Origin: Planctomycetota bacterium
GTDB taxonomy: Bacteria; Planctomycetota; Phycisphaerae; WQYP01
Length of the DNA: 54,171 nt
Assembly: GCA_021808485.1 (NCBI GenBank)
Contig: JAKBBN010000013.1
Span: 1 to 54,171, forward strand
Reading direction: 5' to 3'
The notes below the pieces were generated by a model that did no database searches, had not been told where the DNA came from, and worked only from the letters and a program-made list of their open reading frames with translations. Numbering within the stretch: position 1 is the stretch's first letter; each line of letters starts with the position of its first letter. A program made the translations under genes and the position numbers. This document shows positions 1 to 8,742 of this stretch, one piece after another.

Positions 1-117
1 TCCCCGCTATCGTGTACTGCCCCGGCGATGTCGCGCTCACCGCGTCAAACGTTATCCCTCCCGCACTGATACCCGTTGACGTTATCGTAATTACACCGGC
101 CGTTCCGCCATGACCAA
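1..117. repeat. 117-bp exact direct repeat, copy A (partner 7250-7366)
   Basis: Bases 1-117 are identical to 7250-7366 in the same orientation, and divergence begins at 118/7367. Both copies code in the same frame for a GHGGTAGVITITSTGISAGG-type beta-strand module, here in the modular repeat protein and there in the metalloprotease. The match touches the left edge, so it may be longer. Identity at silent positions suggests recent copying or gene conversion. Confidence 0.95.
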
Positions 118-3100
118 TCGTGGCCACCGTACCATTGGACCAGGTTGTACTCGATGAACCGGTGCCCCAATTGCTGGTGGTCAGGTCCCAGTTGCCGGAA
201 CCATCGCTGCTACCACCGGGAGCCCAGCCGACAATCGGCAAAAGCAATACAATATTTCCAGGATCGACACTGCCGTAATTAATCGACCATCCGGCAGGCA
301 AACTGGCTTCGGAGGCGAATTGGCTGCCGTTAAGAGTTCCACTCCCGTAATTCGCAATAACATACCGGCTCTGCGAATGGGTTCCGCTGATATCCAACTT
401 GAGATTCAGGCTGGTAATGGTCAGCACACCGGAAGACGATATGAGGTCCGCCGTATCGCCCGCGAGATTCCAGTTCAATGTTCCCGAACCGCCGAAGGTT
501 GCGCCGGCCGCGATATTAATATTGCTGTTGGCCAGCGAACTTCCGGAAGCCAAGTTCAGTGAAACAGCATTGGCGCTGCCTCCCAGGTTGGTTGCGCCGG
601 CGTAGGTTTCAACGCCGCCCAGAGTTAGCATTGCGTTGGTATTGTGTGAATCAATCACATTCAGGCCGCCGGCGCCGCTGATAACCCCGGACCATGTACC
701 GGAAACGCCGTGCATATTAATGGTTCCAACGGGGCCGCTGCCGGCCAAAATCAGGCTGTTTCCGATCGTTACCGGTGCACCATATTGAATCTGCCCGCCC
801 GAAGCATTAAAAGTGACGCTGCCGGCGCCAAATGCCGCGGCGGTTTCGGCACGCACGGCACCTGACGCACCGATGATTGTCCCGCCCTGGTAGGTGTTAT
901 TGCCTGTTAGAAAGATAATATTGGTCGAACCATCACCATTAAAATAGACGTCCGCCGTGCCGCTTATGACGCCCGACAGAGTAAGATTCAGCCCCGCCCC
1001 CGAACCGGCGTTAATTTGTCCGCCGCTGAAGGTTCCGGTCCCCAGCAGCTGAATCGGATTGCTGATGGTATTGCCGGTTGTATCCACCGGGTCACCGGAG
1101 CCGTTGTTGCCATTGGGATTGGCCGCACTCGCCTGCGTCAACTCTCCATAATCCAAGGCAATCGGAACAGCGCTTGCAGGCAGGTTGTTCGAACCGTTGT
1201 AGCCGAACGTGACGATGGCACCCGTTGCAGCCGAGCCGGCGCCGATTTGCAAGGCGCCGGCGGCAAAAGTGCCGGCAATGTTGCCGCCGAGGTTAATCGT
1301 TCCATTTCGGAGTACAAATGTATCGGCATGAGCCTGCGTGATGGTTCCATCAAGTGTTTGGTTGGTGTTTCCCGCATCAAAGGTATTGACCGTGGCCGTG
1401 CCGGAATCTATGGAATAGTACGGCGTGCTGTCGGAATTTCCGGGTTTTGTATTTTCAAGAATGCCGCCGTCAAGAATTACCTGCGTCGGTCCGTGGCCAC
1501 CGCCGCCACTACCAGTGGCTGAGCCGATAAGCACGGTCGGAATCTGGGCAGCGCTTCCCGTGCCGATCTGCACACTCACGGAAGAACCAAAAGTCACATT
1601 GTTACCCGCAAAAGTCAGAACCCCCGCCCCGGATATGGTCACCGAATTATTGAAGACAATCGGGGCATTGACCGTCGCACTGTTGCTCATCACCAGGGCA
1701 ATGCCTCCGCTGTTGGCCAGCGTCAAGGTACTGCTGCCGCCAATGGTGTATTGCCCGCTGGTCAGGGCGTTAAAGGTCAGACTCGCTGCCGTCACCGGGG
1801 CGGCGACGGTAATGGTATTTCCCGTTCCACCGCCACCAATTGCCGCAATATCACCATTGGTCCAGACTACCCCGCCCGGTGACCAGTTGTTGGTCGTCGT
1901 GGTATCCCAATTGCCCGCGCCATCGGCCAAACCACCGGGTGCCCAGGTAAGGGTGGGAAGTGTGAGGGTCGACACCAGGACAATCTCATTCGGATGCAAA
2001 ATTCCGTAATTTATGGACCAGCCCGTGGGCAGGCCCGCCACGGACGCAAAAGAGCTTCCCACAAGCGTTCCGCCCACATAATTGGCCACCAGATACTGCG
2101 GTTGCGTTTGCGTACCGGACACATGAAGGTCCAGATGTAAACCGGAAATGGACAGGCTGCCGTCCGCGGTAATCAGGTTGCCGGTGTCGTTGGTCAGATT
2201 ATAGTTCAGTGTGCCGGTACCGGTCAGGCCGGCGTGCGACTCAATGGTAATATTGCTGTTGGCCAATGAGCCGGTGAGATTAAGGGTAACGGCATTGGTG
2301 TTGTCTCCGACGGTTGTCGGTCCGGCGTAGGTATTGGTATTTGAAAGGGTCAATTGGGAATTGAGATTTTTAAAATCGGTAACGGTCAAGCCGCCGCTGC
2401 CGGCGCCGCTCACAACACCGGACCAGGCGCCGGAATTACCGTGCATTTCCAGGTCCATTTCATTGGCGCTCTGCAAGACCAAGCCGTTGGCGATACTCAT
2501 GCCTGGGATACCAAACTGAATGGAAGAAAAAGTATTGGGATTAAGCGTCACCGCACCGGTGCCAAATGCGCTGTTGGTATCCACCCGCACATTCCCCGCA
2601 TCTATGGTGGTGCCGCCCTGGTAGGTATTGGCGCCGGAAAGCTCTTCACCGGCGGTGGATCCATCGGTATTAAAAGCAAGTGGGCTGCCGGATCCGCCGC
2701 TGATTACGCCGGTGATCTGCAGCCTCATATTGGTTAATGAACCGGAATTTATGGCATCGCCCGACCCGCTCAGACTGATATTGTTGGCGATTACGTTCGG
2801 GGCGCTGTCAACCGTATAGGTCGAAGAATTAATGGTAACGTTACCGCCGGCCTGGGTCAGCGTTCCATTGTCCAGATTAAGCGTCACATTACTTGCCGGC
2901 AAATTGTTGTTGTTCGCGGCGCTTACCTGGTAGCCAAAGACGACATCCGTTGGATTAGCCGAGGAGGCACTCCCGATTTGCAGCGTGCCGGCGGTAAACG
3001 TGCCGCTATTGCCAGCCACCAGGTTAATCGTACCGTCCTGCAGGGCAAAAGTTGTACCCGCGGCAGTCTGGGTTATGGAGCCGTACACAGCACTGCTCAA

Positions 3101-3838
3101 ATCGTTAATCGCGTCAAAGGTGTTGATAATGCCCGCGCCACCTTCCGACAATAGCTGTTCGCCGCTGTGGCCAATACCATAACTCGCAAACGTTCCACCA
3201 TCCATGACCAGGGTGGGTTGGCCGCCACCGCCGCCGGTGGATTCGGCCAAGACGGTGGGGACATTTGACATGCTGCCGCTGCCGATGGTTACGCTAAGAC
3301 CACTGTCAAAGGTAATACCTCCCGTCCCTGAAAATGTCAGCGTATGGTTTCCCGCACCGGTTAAAAGCAAATTGCTCGCGAACAGAATAGGCGCGGTAAT
3401 GGTGACATTTGTGTTCAGGTTAATGTCCGCGGTGCCGCCGGTGCCGCCGTTGTCAACCGTAAGGCCGTAGCTGCCGCTCGCCGCAAGGGTGTAGTAACTA
3501 CCGGCGCTGACCGGATCGAAGATCAGCCCGGATGCGGTAATATTAGCCCCTAATGTAATCAGACCGGCGGTCTGCCCGGAGCCGATAGTGGCAATATCAC
3601 CCGCCACCCACGCCGTATCGGAGGTGCCATTCGCCCAATTCAGCAATGTGGAATTCCATGTACCCGAGCCATCGGACCCGGAATGATTACCCGAAGGATC
3701 CCACGTCAGCGTCCCCGCATGCACCGCCGCCGCCATTAATGTGCCGACCGTCGCGAGTCGGGCCAACCACGGCCCACGGCGGCGACTTATAAACCCAAGT
3801 TTTCGACCTGTTATACCCGCGGAATATTCCAATAACAT
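1..3838 (-). CDS. Large secreted autotransporter-type beta-strand repeat protein (3' end beyond the window)
   Basis: The frame is open from an ATG at 3838 to the left edge (about 1279 codons), with an in-frame TGA directly before the ATG and GGAG 8 bases upstream. The N-terminus is basic, followed by a hydrophobic stretch ending near AAAVHAG, a plausible signal peptide. The rest is Gly/Asn/Thr-rich with recurrent GGTTIDAG-, NTYQGG- and SGVISG-like segments, typical of autotransporter-associated beta-strand repeats. Three long modules each open with a W-x-P-G/S-G...GNW motif, with the W codons at 3703, 1945 and 226, so the period is about 575-585 residues. A role as a cell-surface or extracellular protein is inferred. 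The C-terminus is not visible; by analogy with its neighbours it may carry a dockerin-like/PEP-CTERM tail. It follows two similar genes on the same strand, after a 240-bp gap. Confidence 0.85.
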   Translation of the reverse strand, partial: MLLEYSAGITGRKLGFISRRRGPWLARLATVGTLMAAAVHAGTLTWDPSGNHSGSDGSGTWNSTLLNWANGTSDTAWVAGDIATIGSGQTAGLITLGANITASGLIFDPVSAGSYYTLAASGSYGLTVDNGGTGGTADINLNTNVTITAPILFASNLLLTGAGNHTLTFSGTGGITFDSGLSVTIGSGSMSNVPTVLAESTGGGGGQPTLVMDGGTFASYGIGHSGEQLLSEGGAGIINTFDAINDLSSAVYGSITQTAAGTTFALQDGTINLVAGNSGTFTAGTLQIGSASSANPTDVVFGYQVSAANNNNLPASNVTLNLDNGTLTQAGGNVTINSSTYTVDSAPNVIANNISLSGSGDAINSGSLTNMRLQITGVISGGSGSPLAFNTDGSTAGEELSGANTYQGGTTIDAGNVRVDTNSAFGTGAVTLNPNTFSSIQFGIPGMSIANGLVLQSANEMDLEMHGNSGAWSGVVSGAGSGGLTVTDFKNLNSQLTLSNTNTYAGPTTVGDNTNAVTLNLTGSLANSNITIESHAGLTGTGTLNYNLTNDTGNLITADGSLSISGLHLDLHVSGTQTQPQYLVANYVGGTLVGSSFASVAGLPTGWSINYGILHPNEIVLVSTLTLPTLTWAPGGLADGAGNWDTTTTNNWSPGGVVWTNGDIAAIGGGGTGNTITVAAPVTAASLTFNALTSGQYTIGGSSTLTLANSGGIALVMSNSATVNAPIVFNNSVTISGAGVLTFAGNNVTFGSSVSVQIGTGSAAQIPTVLIGSATGSGGGGHGPTQVILDGGILENTKPGNSDSTPYYSIDSGTATVNTFDAGNTNQTLDGTITQAHADTFVLRNGTINLGGNIAGTFAAGALQIGAGSAATGAIVTFGYNGSNNLPASAVPIALDYGELTQASAANPNGNNGSGDPVDTTGNTISNPIQLLGTGTFSGGQINAGSGAGLNLTLSGVISGTADVYFNGDGSTNIIFLTGNNTYQGGTIIGASGAVRAETAAAFGAGSVTFNASGGQIQYGAPVTIGNSLILAGSGPVGTINMHGVSGTWSGVISGAGGLNVIDSHNTNAMLTLGGVETYAGATNLGGSANAVSLNLASGSSLANSNINIAAGATFGGSGTLNWNLAGDTADLISSSGVLTITSLNLKLDISGTHSQSRYVIANYGSGTLNGSQFASEASLPAGWSINYGSVDPGNIVLLLPIVGWAPGGSSDGSGNWDLTTSNWGTGSSSTTWSNGTVATIGHGGTAGVITITSTGISAGGITFDAVSATSPGQYTIAG

Positions 3839-4078
3839 TCATCTATCTCCATAACCACGCATACTATATTGTAATTACGTACCTGATTTGCCCTGTTGAC
3901 GGAATTGCATCTTTGGGTTGAAAGCGACTACGGCACAGCCAAATACGCCTTGCTATTTTACTATTTGATTTGATCGCAATCCTAAGGCAGGACATCATGT
4001 CTCAACCCTTAACAACATATGTTGCTGCGAATTTATAATCCCCCGCTATTGGAATTGCAATCGACTTGGGAAGATATG
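3839..4078. other. Intergenic gap, no gene
   Basis: This 240-bp AT-richer spacer lies between the HAF-repeat protein and the modular repeat protein. It probably holds the 5' leader and perhaps a promoter for the gene starting at 3838, but I see no convincing -35/-10 pair and no terminator hairpin with a T-tract. Confidence 0.5.
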
Positions 4079-6391
4079 TTATGATATTGAAATATCGGAA
4101 TTGCGTGGATCGACCTGTCGGCGACGCCCATAAAGCATTAACATGCCCACACTTGCGACAATTAGTGTTATGGAAGTTGGTTCCGGTACAGCCGCGGATC
4201 CGATTAGTTCACGGCCGGAAAATAATGGCGGCGAACTTAATGACTGGCCATAATTGTCGAGCCATATTGTGAAGTCCTGAAGATTTACCTTCCCATCATA
4301 ATTAAAATCGCCCTGGTCCCATTGCGCACCGGATGCTGTTCCAAAATGATTTAACATAATAGTGAAATCATTCAGTGTTACCCTGCCCGCCAACGTCGCA
4401 TCTCCCGGCAGGGTCAGCATCACCTTTTCCTGCGTGCTCCCCAGACCGCTCACCACCCCGTCCGCCCCATCCGCATAACCAATGGCATATTTCCCACCGC
4501 TGCCCGCAGCCGCGGCGGAATTGATCACCCCGCCGGTGGTGGACGTGCCGTTCCATGCCCCGCCGTTGTAACCGGTAATAATTTCATTGCGAATCGTCGC
4601 GTTCGGACTGCTTCCCGCAGTGTAATTGATCGTGATGCCGTTATTCGAATATGAATTGTTCAAAATGACGACCGCACCACCGGCAACGTTCAGCGCGCTC
4701 GTACCGTCAATTACCCCACCTGCGGAGCCAAGCTCCAGATTGCCCGCCTTCACAGTAGTTTGACCGGAATAAGTGGCGGCGTTGGATAACACAACGCTGC
4801 CGCCGCCCGCCATTGCCAACGCGCCGCTCCCCCCTATCGGCCCGCTGATCGTTACGCTTTGCCCGGCGGTATTGATGATGCCGCCCGCGGAATCAAGCGT
4901 TAATGGACTGGCAATCGCCAACGACGATCCAGTGTTGTTCTGCAGTGTGCCATTATCCAAAACCAGTGCCGCCCCTGATGCGGGCAATTCGGCCGCAGCC
5001 GCGATATTGAGCACGGCTGGAGTTGCAGATCCGCCGCCAATCTGTAGAACACCGGCGGTAAAGGCGGTCGAATTCGCCGCGGTCGATACAAATGTTCCAT
5101 TCTGTAATACCAGCGTGTTTGCCTGTGTGTTGACCATTAGGCCGTTTACCGTCAAGGTGTTCGCCGATCCGCCGCCATCAATCGTATTGACGGTGCCGCC
5201 GCCCGCAATGGATATTCCCGCAGTAATTCCGTCCGCGGTTCCGGTCAATGCCAGTTCGCCTCCGGTGCTGTTACCGGAAAACGCAATCGGATTTTCCACC
5301 AAACCCGCAACTGCGGAGACCGTCGAATTATTGGCAATCGAAAGTGTTGTTGGAGTAAGCAGAACCGCCTGTACGCTGCCGTTGGGCGCTCTACCCGTAC
5401 CCGCAATCTGCCCGGACAAGTTAATGCCGTGCGCATTGTTGATCGTCCAGCCCGAACCGGGGGCAATTAAATTGTTAATGTCCTGCAGGATGCCGTCATA
5501 ATAAACTGACCCATCCATTGTGCCGGCGGCATTAAGTGACTGCCCAACCACCATATCCAGGGAATTAAGCGCATAGGCGTAGCTGGTGCTGCCGCCCAAT
5601 GTACCTAAATCGTGCATCGTCCCGCCGGAATAAAGAAATGCGTGATATGCCCCTCCGGAAATCTCCGCAGCGCCGGCCGCATCGCCGCCGGAGTTAATCG
5701 CATACGCGACACTGGATGTACCCCCTAAGGTCCCCAGATCGGTCAACGCACTGCCGGATTTTATAAATGCGTGGTATACGCCATTGGTGGTGTCCGCCCC
5801 CCCGGCAATCTGACCATTGGCGTTAATCCCAAAGGCGGAGCTATGGGCGCCACCGAGCGTTCCCACCGCGGAAAGCACTCCACTGGAATACAAAAATGCG
5901 TTGGCTCCGCCGCTGGTTCCAGATAGCAATGTTCCCACTTCCTGACCACCGGCATTAATTCCATTGGCATAACCGGCGTACGAAGCCGACGGGGTTAAAT
6001 CCGTCATGGTGGAGCCATTATCGGTAAATGGATGGTGCAAACCCGAATTCAGCATCGCGTCACCGGCAATTTGCCCGGTGGAATTAATCGCAAAGGCCTG
6101 GCTGTCAGCGCCACCCAGTGTGCCCAAATCCGTCAGACTTCCGGCAGAATAAACAAAAGCGTGAAGACCACTGGCGTTTTGTGCCTCGCCGACCATCTGG
6201 CCGGCGTCATTAATTCCGAATCCCTCGCCCGTACCAAAGGGATAATTGGGGAATGTAATACTGGTAATGGAATATAGCGCCGCATTGGACGCCCGCGCCG
6301 GGCCATTATGCCCAATCACCACCGCTAGCGCAGAACTCATAACGAGCAAAGAGCGTTTAACGGGGTACTTACGCAATACGGTAGCCTTCAT
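4079..6391 (-). CDS. HAF-repeat secreted protein with dockerin-like region and PEP-CTERM anchor
   Basis: 770 aa. Residues 1-35 form a signal peptide (basic start, hydrophobic core, cut near ARAS). Residues about 38-350 hold some seven HAF-type repeats (HAFVYSAG..LTDLGTLGG, INSTGQIAG). Residues about 355-590 are autotransporter-type beta-strand repeats. Next comes a dockerin-like pair of Ca-binding loops (LPGDATLAGRVTLNDF and GDFNYDGKVNLQDF); the second loop has the full D-x-N-x-D pattern. The end is a PEP-CTERM signal: VPEP, a hydrophobic helix, then GRRRQ. PEP-CTERM tails are known to be processed by exosortase/archaeosortase systems, so surface anchoring or release is inferred. AGGGAAC precedes the ATG. 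The gene lies 37 bp after the metalloprotease gene, which suggests co-transcription. The dockerin-like segment is identical at DNA level to that of the protease. Confidence 0.85.
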   Translation of the reverse strand: MKATVLRKYPVKRSLLVMSSALAVVIGHNGPARASNAALYSITSITFPNYPFGTGEGFGINDAGQMVGEAQNASGLHAFVYSAGSLTDLGTLGGADSQAFAINSTGQIAGDAMLNSGLHHPFTDNGSTMTDLTPSASYAGYANGINAGGQEVGTLLSGTSGGANAFLYSSGVLSAVGTLGGAHSSAFGINANGQIAGGADTTNGVYHAFIKSGSALTDLGTLGGTSSVAYAINSGGDAAGAAEISGGAYHAFLYSGGTMHDLGTLGGSTSYAYALNSLDMVVGQSLNAAGTMDGSVYYDGILQDINNLIAPGSGWTINNAHGINLSGQIAGTGRAPNGSVQAVLLTPTTLSIANNSTVSAVAGLVENPIAFSGNSTGGELALTGTADGITAGISIAGGGTVNTIDGGGSANTLTVNGLMVNTQANTLVLQNGTFVSTAANSTAFTAGVLQIGGGSATPAVLNIAAAAELPASGAALVLDNGTLQNNTGSSLAIASPLTLDSAGGIINTAGQSVTISGPIGGSGALAMAGGGSVVLSNAATYSGQTTVKAGNLELGSAGGVIDGTSALNVAGGAVVILNNSYSNNGITINYTAGSSPNATIRNEIITGYNGGAWNGTSTTGGVINSAAAAGSGGKYAIGYADGADGVVSGLGSTQEKVMLTLPGDATLAGRVTLNDFTIMLNHFGTASGAQWDQGDFNYDGKVNLQDFTIWLDNYGQSLSSPPLFSGRELIGSAAVPEPTSITLIVASVGMLMLYGRRRQVDPRNSDISIS
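4242..4600. repeat. 359-bp exact direct repeat, copy A (partner 6583-6941)
   Basis: This stretch is identical base for base to 6583-6941 (offset 2341). The similarity continues with three mismatches to about 4636 and then stops. It codes for the dockerin-like C-terminal module of two different surface proteins, starting just before the PEP-CTERM tail, which differs between them. No silent differences are visible in about 119 codons. Confidence 0.97.
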
Positions 6392-6428
6392 TAACGTTCC
6401 CTATTTATTTCACTATCGAGCGATCATA

Positions 6429-8282
6429 TCAATAGCCACAGCCGCGTCTGGACAGGTTGGATATTATCCGATGGCGGGGCCTTAGCACCAGCAGAGCCAG
6501 CGATTCCGCAGCCAGCAGCATTTCGGCGGGTTCGGGTGTGGCCACACTGTTACCGACGGCCGGCAGCAGGCCGGGGGAGAGCGACTGGCCATAATTGTCG
6601 AGCCATATTGTGAAGTCCTGAAGATTTACCTTCCCATCATAATTAAAATCGCCCTGGTCCCATTGCGCACCGGATGCTGTTCCAAAATGATTTAACATAA
6701 TAGTGAAATCATTCAGTGTTACCCTGCCCGCCAACGTCGCATCTCCCGGCAGGGTCAGCATCACCTTTTCCTGCGTGCTCCCCAGACCGCTCACCACCCC
6801 GTCCGCCCCATCCGCATAACCAATGGCATATTTCCCACCGCTGCCCGCAGCCGCGGCGGAATTGATCACCCCGCCGGTGGTGGACGTGCCGTTCCATGCC
6901 CCGCCGTTGTAACCGGTAATAATTTCATTGCGAATCGTCGCATTGGGACTGTTTCCCGCAGTGTAATTGATCGTGATCCCATCGCTGGCGCCCGTGCTGT
7001 TCATTGCCACCGCCGCTCCGGCGGCGATCGAAAGACCGCTGGTGGATGTTATCTGGGCTCCCGTAGCCAGCGTTAAGGTCCCTGAATTCACGCTGGTCGC
7101 ACCCGTGTAGGTGTTGACACCCGATATCGTCAAATTCTGCGTACCAGCCACCGTAAGCCCGCCCGAACCCACCATCGGAGCGCTGATCGTGCCATTCGCA
7201 TTCATGGTCATCGTGCCGCTGCCCACCAGCGTTAAACTATCCGTGCTTGTCCCCGCTATCGTGTACTGCCCCGGCGATGTCGCGCTCACCGCGTCAAACG
7301 TTATCCCTCCCGCACTGATACCCGTTGACGTTATCGTAATTACACCGGCCGTTCCGCCATGACCAACAACAGCCACATCGCCGTTGGTCCAGGAACTTGC
7401 CGCAGTGCCGGTGCTCCAATTGGTCGCCGACGTTGACCAGTTCCCTGTTCCATCAGATCCGGCGCCTGTCTGTGCAGCGTCCCATGTCAGCGATTCGGCA
7501 ATTTGATAGCCATAGGCCAGGTGCAGAACATTCAGATCAATCTGGCTTATGTCGCGCCGCGTGCCGTTGGGCAGCGCGGGATTCATAAGATCGCCGGCGG
7601 TAATTCCCGACGGCGAGGTATGCACAATATCGGTGGAGCTGTCCAATGGAATGTTCAGGCCGCTGGCGTCAAATATTGCGGATGTGCCGCTGATCGTTAC
7701 ATGCGATGCGTATTTGTCCACCTGACTGGGAGTATCAAAATTGTTGTAGTAAATCTGATCGGTAAAGCCCATCATATGCCCCATCTCATGACGGAGAATA
7801 CTCAGTGCATCAAATTCATTGCTTGGTACAGTCGCATTCTGGTCGATAAAAGCCAGCGTATCCCCACCCACACCGGTGGTCATTGCATCCGCATTGATGT
7901 GAATCACCTGCGTCACACCGGGAGTCCAAGGGTAGATATTCGTACCGGCCGTTTCCGAGAAGGAAGTAACCGCCTCACCAAGATAAGTGCTGGATCCGGT
8001 GCCGGCATTGGTAAAATCCAATGTGACGTTAACTGTTTGATTATCCAAAATCCGGCTCGTCCAGCTTTGAATGGCCTCATCGACAACCGTCTCCTCGGAT
8101 GTTGTCCATAGCTGACCCGCACCATTCACAAATGTCGGATTAATCACGAGTGCACAAACCGGCGAGCAGGTCGGCAGCAGCAATCCGGCGCCAGCCCACA
8201 CAATTCCATAAAGCAGACGTCGCCTACGATTCGCACTACCACCCACCCCGCGGCTGAAAACAACTGATCGCTGCGTGCGCAC
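6429..8282 (-). CDS. Secreted metzincin-type zinc metalloprotease with beta-strand repeat, dockerin-like and PEP-CTERM-like tail
   Basis: 617 aa, GTG start with GGAG upstream (TTGGAGTGAATGG before GTG). A signal peptide ends near residue 45 (VCALVINP). The catalytic region holds HEMGHMMGF at about residue 165, matching the HExxHxxGF zinc signature, with supporting text such as DEAIQSW and LSILRHE. This resembles planctomycetal secreted metalloproteases of the NF038122 type (recognition from memory). Residues about 275-440 are autotransporter-type beta-strand repeats and about 445-570 the dockerin-like module shared with the next gene. The C-terminus has TPEPAE, a short hydrophobic stretch and basic residues, a weak PEP-CTERM-like tail. 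It is likely the first gene of the three-gene surface cluster. The substrate is unknown. Confidence 0.82.
   Translation of the reverse strand: MRTQRSVVFSRGVGGSANRRRRLLYGIVWAGAGLLLPTCSPVCALVINPTFVNGAGQLWTTSEETVVDEAIQSWTSRILDNQTVNVTLDFTNAGTGSSTYLGEAVTSFSETAGTNIYPWTPGVTQVIHINADAMTTGVGGDTLAFIDQNATVPSNEFDALSILRHEMGHMMGFTDQIYYNNFDTPSQVDKYASHVTISGTSAIFDASGLNIPLDSSTDIVHTSPSGITAGDLMNPALPNGTRRDISQIDLNVLHLAYGYQIAESLTWDAAQTGAGSDGTGNWSTSATNWSTGTAASSWTNGDVAVVGHGGTAGVITITSTGISAGGITFDAVSATSPGQYTIAGTSTDSLTLVGSGTMTMNANGTISAPMVGSGGLTVAGTQNLTISGVNTYTGATSVNSGTLTLATGAQITSTSGLSIAAGAAVAMNSTGASDGITINYTAGNSPNATIRNEIITGYNGGAWNGTSTTGGVINSAAAAGSGGKYAIGYADGADGVVSGLGSTQEKVMLTLPGDATLAGRVTLNDFTIMLNHFGTASGAQWDQGDFNYDGKVNLQDFTIWLDNYGQSLSPGLLPAVGNSVATPEPAEMLLAAESLALLVLRPRHRIISNLSRRGCGY
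6583..6941. repeat. 359-bp exact direct repeat, copy B (partner 4242-4600)
   Basis: Second copy of the dockerin-module duplication, inside the metalloprotease gene and identical in sequence and reading frame to 4242-4600. The first mismatches lie just outside, at 6582 and 6942. Confidence 0.97.
7250..7366. repeat. 117-bp exact direct repeat, copy B (partner 1-117)
   Basis: Inside the metalloprotease gene, in the beta-strand module that follows the catalytic domain. It is identical to the first 117 bases of the window. Confidence 0.95.
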
Positions 8283-8742
8283 CCATTCACTCCAACAGTC
8301 AACAATCCGGGCAATCCAACGGAATTATATCAACTCCTTCGTATTTTTGCCGTAGAAAACATTGCGGATATTAGTCAGTATAAGCGCCCCCATTGACGCC
8401 GAAAAACTGACAGCATCAGGCAAAAAGTTGAAATGCAACGATCGTGATGATCGCGTGATTGCTGTTCAGTAGGAAAAATAGGCCATGTAATCCCAAAGAA
8501 TCGGAGAACACACAAACAAGCAAGCCGACCGCCACGATGACCGGGGTATTGGTAACTGGAATCCTCTGCGCGGCCGCCTGCCTATTTATGTTGCGGCTGA
8601 CCCTGGCCCGGAGCGGCCTGGGTACCGGCACATTACTTTTAAAGGCTGCTGTGGCAGCATTACCAACAGGTGTCCATTGGGCCGGATAACAGCATTTCGC
8701 CGGGAATGGATTGGCCTGCCGTTCGATTCGGATCATGCAGGC
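8283..8742. other. 460-bp gap, no convincing gene
   Basis: Two overlapping open frames on opposite strands occupy this gap. The plus frame (8459-8689, TTG start) contains a membrane-like segment after an internal ATG (MTGVLVTGILCAAACLFMLR). The minus frame (8416-8736) is its shadow or the reverse. Neither has a clear ribosome site or a family I recognise. If one is real, the plus-strand small membrane protein is the better choice. Confidence 0.35.
8324..8332 (-). promoter_or_regulatory. Candidate extended -10 promoter for the surface-protein cluster
   Basis: On the minus strand the sequence reads TGATATAAT, an extended -10 box (TGnTATAAT), about 42 bases upstream of the GTG at 8282. No good -35 is seen, which is acceptable for an extended -10 promoter. 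Sequence pattern only. Confidence 0.4.

Noticed and set aside
320..3470. Many plus-strand open frames opposite the modular repeat protein
   Set aside because: They are proline/alanine-rich shadows of the Gly/Thr-rich repeats on the minus strand, which has a signal peptide, start site and clear repeat modules.
8416..8736. Minus-strand open frame after rsmE (106 codons)
   Set aside because: No ribosome site or family-like sequence; it overlaps an equally weak plus-strand frame. Described as a gap instead.
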